A DNA stretch of 64,000 nucleotides, from the NCBI RefSeq assembly GCF_008370685.1, contig NZ_VTZU01000001.1:124001-188000 (forward strand), read 5' to 3'. The notes beneath the pieces were generated by a model. That model did no database searches, was not told the origin of the DNA, and was given only the letters and a program-made list of their open reading frames with translations. The stretch is from Aquimarina sp. RZ0 (GTDB lineage: Bacteria; Bacteroidota; Bacteroidia; Flavobacteriales; Flavobacteriaceae). Both the position numbers and the translations under genes were made by a program. Position 1 is the stretch's first letter. The number at the start of each line of letters is the position of its first letter. Shown in pieces: positions 1-9,100 of the stretch.

Positions 1-1
1 A

Positions 2-640
2 GACGCAGATCTTGATAAGTATTTAGATACAATAGTAAAGGCCAGAATACAAAACGCAGGACAAAGTTGTATCGCTGCAAAACGCTTTATAGTAGTCGAA
101 GACATCTATAATGAGTTTCTCGAAAAATTTGAACAAGCATTTAGAAATATAAAATTTGGTTCACCATTAGACTCTAAAACGCAGATAGGAACATTGGCTA
201 GGATTGATCTTGCAGAAGAAGTACAAAAACAAGTGAATGAATCTATTAAAAAAGGAGCTGCTGTGCTTATTGGTAATAAGCGTGATAAGGCATTTTTTGA
301 GCCTACTATTCTTACTAATGTGTCACCAGGAATGCCAGCATTTGATAACGAAATCTTTGGTCCAGTAGCCGCTGTAATTAAGGCAAAGGATAGAGAACAT
401 AGTATTGAGTTGGCATCGCTGTCTGATTTTGGATTAGGTACTATGTTATTTACACAAGACATTGAAGGAGCAAGAAAGCAGATAGAGAATATAGAAGATG
501 GGGCATTTTTTATTAATGAAATGGTAAAATCAGACTCACGATTACCTTTTGGAGGAACTAAATACTCAGGATATGGTAGAGAACTATCTAGAGAAGGAAT
601 ATTAGAATTTGTAAATATAAAAACAGTGTATATAAAATGA
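2..640 (+). CDS. NAD(P)-dependent succinate-semialdehyde dehydrogenase, C-terminal part (5' end outside window)
   Basis: The frame is open from the first bases of the window and ends at the TGA at 638-640; the N-terminal half lies upstream. The visible part starts just before the aldehyde dehydrogenase active-site segment NAGQSCIAAKRF, whose Cys is the catalytic nucleophile. It continues through the conserved EIFGPVAAV and LPFGGTKYSGYGRE blocks. The family oxidises succinate semialdehyde (or a related short aldehyde) to the acid in the cytosol, usually in 4-aminobutyrate breakdown. The wording of these blocks resembles the Sad/YneI branch more than GabD, but the substrate is inferred. A hairpin with a T-rich tail follows at 707-747, so this looks like the end of a transcript. 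Confidence 0.88.
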   Translation, partial: DADLDKYLDTIVKARIQNAGQSCIAAKRFIVVEDIYNEFLEKFEQAFRNIKFGSPLDSKTQIGTLARIDLAEEVQKQVNESIKKGAAVLIGNKRDKAFFEPTILTNVSPGMPAFDNEIFGPVAAVIKAKDREHSIELASLSDFGLGTMLFTQDIEGARKQIENIEDGAFFINEMVKSDSRLPFGGTKYSGYGRELSREGILEFVNIKTVYIK

Positions 641-706
641 ATTGAAAGACCTCAAAATAATGAATCGATTAGTTGATATCCGTTGATATTTGTATCTTTT
701 TATGAA

Positions 707-747
707 GAAGGTCGCTCAATACTAATTTGAACGACCTTCAGTTTTTA
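707..747 (+). terminator. Rho-independent terminator-like hairpin after the aldehyde dehydrogenase
   Basis: The arms GAAGGTCG (707-714) and CGACCTTC (732-739) are perfectly complementary and are followed by AGTTTTTAT. The hairpin lies about 70 bases after the dehydrogenase stop codon, in the correct orientation. Its loop is rather long (17 bases). Confidence 0.6.
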
Positions 748-785
748 TAGAAAAAAGGAACTTATACTGCCCTCAAATGAAGTAC

Positions 786-904
786 CTGCAAAAATCATTT
801 CTTTTTGTTTCAGACTTCAAAATAAAAAGTATCGATAGCGTTGCTATCTGTAAATTTTCTTTCTCGTCTGAATTAAAAAATAATTTGATTCAGTTTACGG
901 TGAT
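786..904. repeat. Diverged intergenic repeat, family 3, copy 1
   Basis: This non-coding stretch aligns by eye over its whole length with 24827-24944. Shared blocks include ATTTCTTTT, AATTTTCTTT, CTGAAT followed by AAAATAATT, and ATTCAGTT near the right end. The two are about the same length (119 and 118 bases) and both lie in gaps between genes. Identity is only moderate, so an old relationship is inferred; the function is unknown. Confidence 0.4.
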
Positions 905-927
905 TTCATCTAAAGAACAGTTATTAA

Positions 928-3309
928 TTATTTAATAGAAAACTTGTAATTAATTTCTTGTCCCGGAGTTTTGATATTATAGATATACACTCCAGAGGAT
1001 AGGTTGTATTTTGATGGTACCAGTTCTAATTGTATTTTCTCTCCTTTTTCAATTGTACCTGTAAATAGCTGGTCAATCTTTCTACCCTGTAGATCATATA
1101 AGTCTACATAAACCTGTCCGCTTTTTTTAGAAGAGAAGACTAAATTTGATGTTTCCTGATGATTCTGCGGATTGGGGTAGGCAAATGCTTCTAGGTTATC
1201 AATTTCATTAAACAGCTCTTTAAGCGCATTCTCTTCCAGCTGTTCAATTTCTTTTGGGGTCTCTATTGCTTCAAACCTGCTTCCAGGAGTAAAACCAAGA
1301 GCAAAAGCAGTATTTATATCAATAAGATCTTCTCCTCGTAAATCTTCAGAAGTACTATATTCATCCGCAGTAAAATCTATATCTCTGGTGTTAGTATCTC
1401 CGAATTTTTCACCTCTATTCAAAAAAATCCCTGCCAACCTTGAAACTCCAGCTCCTCCTTCATCCATTAGGGTTATGTGATCATTAAAAGTATTACAATG
1501 AAAATTTCCTAAATAATGACCAAATTCATGACAGACAAGATTTCCTAAGACCACTGGCATTACATCTTCTATGGTAAAACCATCTGCCAGTGGGATAAAA
1601 TTAATAGAAGTTCTATTACGTTCATCAGTACTACTTAGCTCGCTTAGTAATACAAAGGCATCATTCTCTAAATTATAATTACCAGGGTCAATATCATTGG
1701 CAAGTCCAACAGTTCTAATTCCGGACTCTTCTCTGGTTCCTCCAATGATGACTCTACTATATGGGATATCTAGTTTTTCCAGAATCTCAGGAATCTTTTT
1801 ACCTAAGGTTTCGCTACCATAATCACTTAGTATTGACAGTGAATAATCAGGATTAATTTCAGAAAGTCTTACTTCATTTACTGTGTTTTCTTTTACAACT
1901 TCAGTAATTTTAAAAGCCATTTTGAGCAGATTAGATCTTGTGTTCTCAATGCTCCAGTTTTCTAGAAAATCTCTAAAAGGAGAGAAGGTCCTTACAGTAT
2001 CGTAAAAAGGGTGATTAAGTGGAGCATCTGATTCTGAAACATTAAAAAACTCTCTGTATGTAAAATCATCTACTCCTGTAAAATCAAGATATATAAATTG
2101 TCTTAGTCCCTTATTATTTGTTTCAAAACCAGGTCTTGCAGCAATTATTTCTGCTTCGTAGGCTCCAAGACTTTCTTCGAATTTAAGAGTGTACGTTCCT
2201 GTTTGTGGAGCTATATAAGTAAAACTGGATTCTCCATTTGTGGGGACCGGAGACTCAGGCGCATTAGAATCATTTGTAGAACTATTGGTTCCTATCCCGA
2301 GAGTACCGTCAGGTAAAAATAAATTAATTCTCGAGTGAGTATCCTGAAAATCTTTTGAAGCAATACCAAGTACATCTCCTTTCTTCAGCTCTATGGCATA
2401 ATGATCCGTATCTCCAAGTACTCCAAAGTTGGTTATATTGGCGGTATACGAACCTTCATCCACGGGAAGGCTTTGAAAACGTATAACCCCAGATGCAGGA
2501 TCAAAGGGATCTGTTAGTCGATATTTTGCAGGAGCAATTTCTAAGAAATACGTGCCATTTTCGGGGCTTTTAAATATGATTTCAGTAACAAAATTGCCAT
2601 CAGCATCAGGAGTTCTTCTTCTAACATTTCCCTCTATATCTAATTGCTCACCAGATTCATTACGTATGGCTATTACGGGATTCAGATTTGTAGTATCGCT
2701 TTGAGGTGCCGCTACGGTCATTCTGATAAGTTGTTCTTTTTCCAGCTTAACAGAAAACATATCAAAATCTCCTGTACCTGTGCCTGAGGCGCTATGAGGA
2801 CCATCGCCAATCACTCCAGAGACCGTAATGAATTGTATTTGATCCTCTGGTAAATCAGTGTCAAAAGGTAAGTTTTGTGCCAACGGAATAGAACCATTAT
2901 CTTCTGGATCTTCCTGGACAACTTTGGGGATAAACTCATACATGAGATCAACTCCAATACTACCTTTTATAGAGACTTCACTGATTTGATTTTCTCCGTT
3001 TCCGAAATTAGGAATCTTTTGTGCTGTGCTAATTGTGTTATTAATACTTTGTTCCCCATTTTCAATTTCTTCAATTAGTACAGGAGGTTTTTTATTTCTG
3101 GTTTTATGAATCTTGGATTGAACTTTTTTCTGATGAATCTTGGTATAAAGATCGCTGGTAGGCGTACCGCAAAGAGGAATTGATCCATGCGTGTTTTCTT
3201 TGTTTAGCGTAGCTGTAGTTGCTTTTTTTTCCTGGGCAAGTAAAGTGGTGCTTGATAGTAGACTCATCAGGAAAATGCTTTTTAACATAGGTTTAATAGT
3301 ATTTTTCAT
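928..3309 (-). CDS. Secreted metzincin-like zinc metalloprotease with pre-peptidase domains and T9SS type A sorting domain
   Basis: This 793-residue protein has an N-terminal signal peptide ending near LLAQ. Two or three beta-sandwich segments of the bacterial pre-peptidase (PPC) type follow at about residues 140-400; 'DFDMFSVKLEKEQLIRMTV' is typical. The catalytic region carries HEFGHYLGNFH from His594, which fits the metzincin zinc signature HExxHxxGxxH, and a likely Met-turn (LMDEGG) follows. The last 80 residues (AYPNPQN...VYIYNIKT...KFSIK) are a T9SS type A sorting domain, so the protein should cross the outer membrane. The exact peptidase family is uncertain. It is transcribed alone, divergently from the mscS-type gene. 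Confidence 0.82.
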   Translation of the reverse strand: MKNTIKPMLKSIFLMSLLSSTTLLAQEKKATTATLNKENTHGSIPLCGTPTSDLYTKIHQKKVQSKIHKTRNKKPPVLIEEIENGEQSINNTISTAQKIPNFGNGENQISEVSIKGSIGVDLMYEFIPKVVQEDPEDNGSIPLAQNLPFDTDLPEDQIQFITVSGVIGDGPHSASGTGTGDFDMFSVKLEKEQLIRMTVAAPQSDTTNLNPVIAIRNESGEQLDIEGNVRRRTPDADGNFVTEIIFKSPENGTYFLEIAPAKYRLTDPFDPASGVIRFQSLPVDEGSYTANITNFGVLGDTDHYAIELKKGDVLGIASKDFQDTHSRINLFLPDGTLGIGTNSSTNDSNAPESPVPTNGESSFTYIAPQTGTYTLKFEESLGAYEAEIIAARPGFETNNKGLRQFIYLDFTGVDDFTYREFFNVSESDAPLNHPFYDTVRTFSPFRDFLENWSIENTRSNLLKMAFKITEVVKENTVNEVRLSEINPDYSLSILSDYGSETLGKKIPEILEKLDIPYSRVIIGGTREESGIRTVGLANDIDPGNYNLENDAFVLLSELSSTDERNRTSINFIPLADGFTIEDVMPVVLGNLVCHEFGHYLGNFHCNTFNDHITLMDEGGAGVSRLAGIFLNRGEKFGDTNTRDIDFTADEYSTSEDLRGEDLIDINTAFALGFTPGSRFEAIETPKEIEQLEENALKELFNEIDNLEAFAYPNPQNHQETSNLVFSSKKSGQVYVDLYDLQGRKIDQLFTGTIEKGEKIQLELVPSKYNLSSGVYIYNIKTPGQEINYKFSIK

Positions 3310-3927
3310 AATTAAAACATGTATAAAGCATTAGGGTTTTATTAATAAACAAGCTAATTATTAAATACCCTACATTATAATCATACTTTATTTGCTAATA
3401 TGATATATTAAAACATCTTTCTTCTTCTAGAACTGTTCAAATAATTGGTTTTAAGCTTTTGCCATTCGTTATAAAATGCCTTTTTCAACTCAATTTTCAG
3501 TTTTATCTTATTTCGTGGTGTTGCTATGAAGTGCAAAAAAATACTTCAAATAAAAATGGATAATTTTAAATCAAAAAATGTCATAAAATCTTCAGGTGTG
3601 TTTTTTACTTTCTATATCTGGAACCTATGATGATTTTCAAAAAGTGTCTCATTAGGTCATATATAATCTCGTTTTCTGTTAAAAACAAAAATAATCCTGC
3701 AGTGAAAAAGTTTTATAATACTAGTATAGCCTTGTTAATTTTAAATTATATAAACTGCTGGAAATTATATTTACAGTCATGAATTCCTATAATTACTTGA
3801 ATAATACCTTATACAGTTATATTTTCGCTTTCTTTATAATAATTCACCATTGTATATGTAAGCTTCAATAAAATCAAAGAGAAAGAAACTTACTTGATAA
3901 AAGTCATAACACTAAATAGTATAACAT
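3310..3927. other. Divergent intergenic region
   Basis: This 618-base gap separates two divergent genes and must hold both promoters, but I could not find a clear Bacteroidota promoter (TAnnTTTG box). The middle part (about 3470-3695) contains diverged pieces of repeat family 2. I see no convincing small gene; a 34-codon ATG frame at 3525 overlaps the repeat-like part and looks spurious. Confidence 0.4.
3470..3695. repeat. Degenerate fragments resembling repeat family 2
   Basis: TTTTCAAAAAG followed by a C/T-rich tract and ATTAGGTC at 3633-3660 matches the middle of the copy at 32435-32595. CAACTCA followed by TTTTCAGTT near 3485 matches the right part of the copies at 50562 and 57256. No intact terminal repeats are visible. 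This is a weak call made by eye. Confidence 0.3.
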
Positions 3928-4758
3928 ATGGAAACACTAGGACTAACAAAAGAAAACTGGGATCAATTTGTAAAATGGATCTGGGATTTTACACCAGGGC
4001 TTATATCTGCCGTTTTGATTTTTTTTATAGGGATTTGGGTAATCAATATTATCAGTAAAATGCTTCGTAAATTTTTTAAGAAAAAAGATTATGATGAAAC
4101 ATTAGAGAAGTTTTTGTACGACCTGATTAGTATTGGTTTAAAAATATTACTAATAATACTCGTAATTACACAATTAGGAGTGCAGACATCCTCGTTAGTG
4201 GCTATTTTGGGAGCAGCAGGGCTTGCCATTGGACTTGCATTGCAAGGATCTTTGGCAAATTTTGCAGGAGGTGTTTTAATTCTGTTTTTTAAACCTTTTA
4301 AGATTGGAGATTTTATAGAAGCTCAGGGAATGTCTGGGACAGTAAAGGAAATCTCAATTTTTACAACAAAGCTAAACACCTTTGGAAACCAACTGGCTAT
4401 TATTCCAAACGGAAAGATGTCTAATGATAATATTGTTAATTATTCTTCAGAAGGAATCAGACGCGATAAAATAGATATTGGAATATCGTATACCAGTAAT
4501 ATAAAAGAAGCGAAGCAAATACTACTGCATATTGTCAACAGTCAGGAAAAGGTTATACAAGATCCTGCTCCAGAAGTTATGGTTACCGAATTAGGGGATA
4601 GTGCTGTAACATTACAATTAAGGTATTGGGCTTCAAATGAAGATTTTTGGAAAATACATTTTTATGTGATTGAAGAAGCTAAAAAATGTCTTGAAGAGCG
4701 TGGAGTTTCTATACCATTCCCTCAAAGAGAGATTCATATCATATCTAAGGATAAATAA
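3928..4758 (+). CDS. Small-conductance mechanosensitive channel, MscS family
   Basis: This 276-residue inner-membrane protein is the usual length for the short MscS family. Three hydrophobic segments lie at about residues 20-42, 62-84 and 90-118. The third is the Ala/Gly-rich pore helix (GAAGLAIGLALQGSLANFAGG) and leads into the typical beta-domain FKPFKIGDFIEAQGMSGTV. The signature IPNGKMSNDNIVNYS is present, followed by the cytoplasmic alpha/beta domain. Such channels open under membrane tension and release solutes during hypo-osmotic shock. The gene stands alone and ends at a strong terminator. Confidence 0.93.
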   Translation: METLGLTKENWDQFVKWIWDFTPGLISAVLIFFIGIWVINIISKMLRKFFKKKDYDETLEKFLYDLISIGLKILLIILVITQLGVQTSSLVAILGAAGLAIGLALQGSLANFAGGVLILFFKPFKIGDFIEAQGMSGTVKEISIFTTKLNTFGNQLAIIPNGKMSNDNIVNYSSEGIRRDKIDIGISYTSNIKEAKQILLHIVNSQEKVIQDPAPEVMVTELGDSAVTLQLRYWASNEDFWKIHFYVIEEAKKCLEERGVSIPFPQREIHIISKDK

Positions 4759-4774
4759 GGATAGTATTATTCAT

Positions 4775-4806
4775 AAAAAAGCCTTTTGTTGTCAAAAGGC
4801 TTTTTT
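4775..4806 (+). terminator. Rho-independent terminator after the MscS gene
   Basis: GCCTTTT (4781-4787) pairs with AAAAGGC (4794-4800). The hairpin is preceded by six A and followed by six T, so it could work in both directions. It starts about 17 bases after the stop codon. Confidence 0.85.
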
Positions 4807-5010
4807 ATGAATTAGATATTTTTATGTTGGTCAGAACAAATTTTAGTATATGACAAATTGTATGTGTGGTAAAAATCAATAGTTTGAGATTTTGAAGACA
4901 CTTCGAACCAAAAGTATATAGACATATTCTAATCAATGAATACCTTTTATTTGTTATTGAGGGCAAAATGATTAAATTTAAGATAGTTTGTCTAACCAAC
5001 TTAAATAATA

Positions 5011-5442
5011 ATGATAAAAGGCATAGTATATGTAAGCAAAGCCATTGTTGATTTTAATTCTGATGATCTAAAAAAATTAGAAACATTTGCATCGGATTGT
5101 AATAAACAATTTGGTATAACAGGATATTTATATTTTGAAAAAGGTTTTTTTCTACAATATATAGAAGGAGATGATGCGGTGGTTGATGTTCTTATGAATA
5201 ATATAAAGCAAGATACAAGGCATACAGTACTAAGTTATAAAAACACGACAGATATTATAAGTAGAAAATTCCCTGCCTGGTATATGCGAAAATTAACTAA
5301 ATCTTCTTTGATTCAGATTAATATGGAGAATGTTCTTATAGATTATATGACAGATTGTAATAAAAAAAGAAGTATGGAGCTTAATAGTGAAAGTGTTTGG
5401 CGCATGGTAAATAAGTTATCTGGTTTCAGGAAAAAGATATAG
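5011..5442 (+). CDS. BLUF-domain blue-light sensor protein
   Basis: The 143 residues are essentially one BLUF (blue light using FAD) domain with a short C-terminal helical tail. The flavin-site residues seen in known BLUF proteins are all present: Tyr in GIVYVSKA near the N-terminus, Asn in SDCNKQFGITGYLYF, Gln in FFLQYIEGD, and the Trp/Met pair in FPAWYM. The conserved D-x-RH segment (QDTRHTV) is also there. With no output domain it must act through a partner. The adjacent two-component block (5.7-15.4 kb) is a plausible but unproven place for that partner. No ribosome binding site or promoter is obvious. Confidence 0.92.
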   Translation: MIKGIVYVSKAIVDFNSDDLKKLETFASDCNKQFGITGYLYFEKGFFLQYIEGDDAVVDVLMNNIKQDTRHTVLSYKNTTDIISRKFPAWYMRKLTKSSLIQINMENVLIDYMTDCNKKRSMELNSESVWRMVNKLSGFRKKI

Positions 5443-5701
5443 CATTCTTCTGTTTATAAAAGTATTTTTCAGAAGTTGTCCGATATTATTATATAGAAGA
5501 AAAGTTGTTATCTTCAATACAATTCCTGAAAAGTAAGCGAAACAATCAATACACTCAGATACTAAAATTAAAGAAAAATCATGCAGAATTTAAGTATGAT
5601 TAATTTGCTCCTCACTTTTAGAAACAAGAATAAGCAAAGAAATTACGTGTTTTGATATCAGGAACTACGGGAATACCTGAGATACTATTTTTAATCATTA
5701 T

Positions 5702-6130
5702 TTATGCAGGATCTAATAGAATTGTTCGATAATGGTCACTCACTTTCTTTAATTCTTCCATTTTTAAAGGTTTTTCTAAAAAATCATAGACCAGGTTACT
5801 TTCGATAGCTTTAAGCTTATCTTTAACCCAATTAGAGGTTGTTAGAAAAACGACCAATACATCTGCTCTCAATGCTTTTGGTATTTTAGAATACCTTTCC
5901 AGAAATTCAAACCCATCCATTTTGGGCATGTTAATATCCAGAAAAATAATATTTGGTCTGGGTGGTTGAAAATCATATTTTCCTTTTTGATATATGTAAT
6001 CCAGCGCTTCCAGACCATTTTCTACATCAAATATTTGATCAACTTCTCCTGTTGTTTCGATTAACTTTTTGTGATAGAAATTAGTTGAAGGACTGTCATC
6101 AACTAATAAAATACATTCGATTTTTTTCAT
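5702..6130 (-). CDS. Single-domain response regulator (receiver only)
   Basis: This 142-residue receiver domain has the acidic pocket VDDSPS (residues 10-15), phospho-acceptor Asp65 in FLDINMPKMDG, the LTTS switch Thr and the Lys in FLEKPL. There is no output domain. The length and insert pattern fit the Rcp1-like regulators that serve phytochrome-type or PAS kinases. Its start codon overlaps the stop of the upstream CheB-CheR-kinase gene in an ATGA arrangement (6127-6130), which implies translational coupling. It is very probably the phosphorylation partner of that kinase. Confidence 0.93.
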   Translation of the reverse strand: MKKIECILLVDDSPSTNFYHKKLIETTGEVDQIFDVENGLEALDYIYQKGKYDFQPPRPNIIFLDINMPKMDGFEFLERYSKIPKALRADVLVVFLTTSNWVKDKLKAIESNLVYDFLEKPLKMEELKKVSDHYRTILLDPA

Positions 6131-9100
6131 TTCGTTTTTATTTTAGGAATTGTAAAAAAAAATGTAGCACCTTTGCCCTCACTAGATTTAACCCATATTT
6201 TGCCCCTATGGTTATCTACAATACGTTTGCAATTAGCAAGACCAATACCTGTTCCTTCATACTCTGTTTGGCTATGAAGCCTTTTAAAAACTTCAAAGAT
6301 TTTTTTGTGATTTTTTTTAAGAATACCAATACCATTATCTTTTATGAAAAATTCAAAAAAAGATGGTTTTTCGATACAATCGATTTCAATCGCAGGTATT
6401 TTGGAGTTGTTATATTTTAGACTATTAGAAATTAGATTTTGAAAAAGTTGTCTCATTTGTACGGCATCACAAGTGACCTCTGGAAGTTTTTTTATCTCAA
6501 TTAAAGCACAATGTTCTGAGATCGTATTTTGAAGATCTTCTGTGATTTTAAGGAGTAGATCATTGATGTTTAGGGGTTGAAAATTCAATGATTTATCATC
6601 TAATTGAGAATATACAAGCAGATCATTAGTCAATGTAATCATTCTTGAGGAAGCTTTTTCTATAAAATCCAAATATTGCAAAGCATTATCATCAAACTTT
6701 TTGTAATATTCTTCTTTGAATAATCTGGTAAAACTGGTTACTGTTCTCAGAGGCTCTTTAAGGTCGTGAGAAGCCAGATAAGCAAAGCGCTCGAGTTCTA
6801 TATTTAATTCCTTCATCTTACGTTCAGATTCTTTGCGCTCATCTATATTCAGAATGGTACCTACCACTTTTTTTGCCAGCTTATTATGATCAAATTTTAC
6901 TTGTCCATTAATTGTGAACCATTTATATCCTTCTTTTTTAGTTTTTAATTGTATTTCTTCTTCAAAAAAGTGACTGTTTTCTATGTGGGTTTCTATCCCG
7001 GTTTTAAAAGCTTTAATTTGCGCAGGATGAATAAGATTTAGTAATCCACTAAAGGTCGGTTTCATTTCTTTTTGACTGTATCCCAGAAGCGTGTATAATT
7101 CTGGTGACCACCAGGCTTCATCATTTAATAAGTTGCTCCATTCCCAAAGGCAAGATCCTGTGCCCATAACAGCCAGCCTGTATCGTTCTTCACTCTCTTT
7201 AAGTTGTAACTCCAGGCTTTTTATTTGAGTAATTGTTTGTGCTATTCCCAGTATTGTTTTTACGCTGCCATCCTGATTTCTTTCGTATACTTTGTCGGTA
7301 GAGAGTAACCATATTGGTTTTTTCGCATTATTGCTGACAATACGATATTCTAATTGTATTACATCATTGTTTTTGAGGTGTTTTAGTTTTTCATGATGGT
7401 CATATACATTTTGTAAATCATCAGGATATATTATCTTTTCTAAGATTGAACCTTTCATTCTTTTTATATCTATACTTGTATAGCCCGCCTGTTCCCATAT
7501 ATTGGCACTGACATATATATTCTTTTTGGATAAGATATCATATATATATATGATTGCCGGGTTAGAATCCATTAGATGGGATAGAAAATTATTGGTCTTT
7601 TCTTTTTCTTTTATTGCAGATTTCAGATCATCGATATCAATAAAATTGATTACAACTCCTTTTACACCATCTTCTTGGCTACAATATGGGAAAATTTGCA
7701 TTAGAAAGTAATTATCAGTTGTATTAATTACTTCCTTTTTATAGGGTTGAAGTGTTTTGATCACCTGTCTAGCATATTTGATCAAATCTTCTCCTCCCAA
7801 AGTGCCAGAAAAATGTGAGATAGATCTTCCTATATCTTCTTGTCTGAGCTGAAAATGTTCATTAATCGATGGAGTAAATTTTCTGATTTTAAAATCCCGA
7901 TCCAGAAAAATGGTTCCAATATTGATATTCTTCATTAGATTTTCAATATCAGAATTCAATTCTATTAGTTGGATGTTTTTTTCCTGCAATTCTGCATTCA
8001 CCGCATGTAGTTCTTCATTAAGTGACTGCAACTCTTCGTTTGTACTTTGCAATTCTTCGTTTGAAGCCAGGAGTTCTTCATTAGTGGCTTGCGTCTCTTC
8101 ATTAGAAGTCTCTAATTCTTCAATAGTCAATTGAAGGTTTTCTCTGGTTTCGCTTAGTGCTTCTTTGAGTTCTTGTAATTGATGATCATCAGCATGTTTT
8201 TTGGGTATTAGAACCTTTTCTTCTTGTGTAATTTTTCTATCAGATTCTTCGATGATAGTAATCAAAAAAGAACGACTGTTAATCGATATAACATTAAAAG
8301 AACGGACTAATAATCGCAATCGTTTTAAAGTGTTATCTACGATTAATTTTATTTCTTTCTCAATGGTTCTATCAGGATTAACAGAGAGTTTCCGGACAGA
8401 AGCGCTGATAGGAATGTTTAATTCGTCAGGTAGCATTTTAAGCAGGTTATTAGAATAGCCTTCATCTGGATAATCTATGTATTTTTTTAGTTTACCAGAA
8501 GCGTGTATGATCTCAAAATTTTCATCGATACAAATACTTACTACTAATAATTCATCCATTAATATTTTGTTGATGGATTTTGCAATTTTGTCTTCTAGAG
8601 AACTTCCAGAATGAGCTGTTTGGAATCTGGTAGTACCATTTCGTTCTATCTTCCAGGCATCTTCTTTATGGATGTTTATGATTCGTTCTGATTGGATATT
8701 TTTATAAATCTTCCATTTACTGCTTATTTCATCAAAATTCTTATACAATGATCCTAGGTTTTCTGAGCTTCCTAGAAACAAATACCCATGATGATTTAGA
8801 GCATAATGTATATTTGACAAAACTTTTAATTGGATATTGTTTTCCATATAAATAAGCATATTTCTACAGGAAACAAGATCCATTTTGCTATAAGGAGGGT
8901 TTTGTAAAACATCATGTTTCGAAAAAATTATATTTTTCCTGATATTGGGATGAATTTGATATTGATTTTCCTTTTTTAAAAAATAGTTGTTAAGAATTGC
9001 TGGAGGTACCTCTGATTCTATATTTTGATTATAAATTCCTTTGGTAGCTATAGCGATACCTCTGTCATCTAGATCTGTTGCAAAAACTTTGTAATTAATA

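Noticed and set aside
3525-3629. 34-codon ATG frame (MKCKKILQIK...) in the gap before the MscS gene
   Set aside because: It overlaps repeat-like, low-complexity sequence, has no Gly-Gly leader or known motif, and its end lies in a family 2 fragment.
7910-8134. Ser/Cys-rich antisense frame opposite the kinase coiled coil
   Set aside because: It mirrors the repetitive NEEL codons of the real gene on the minus strand.
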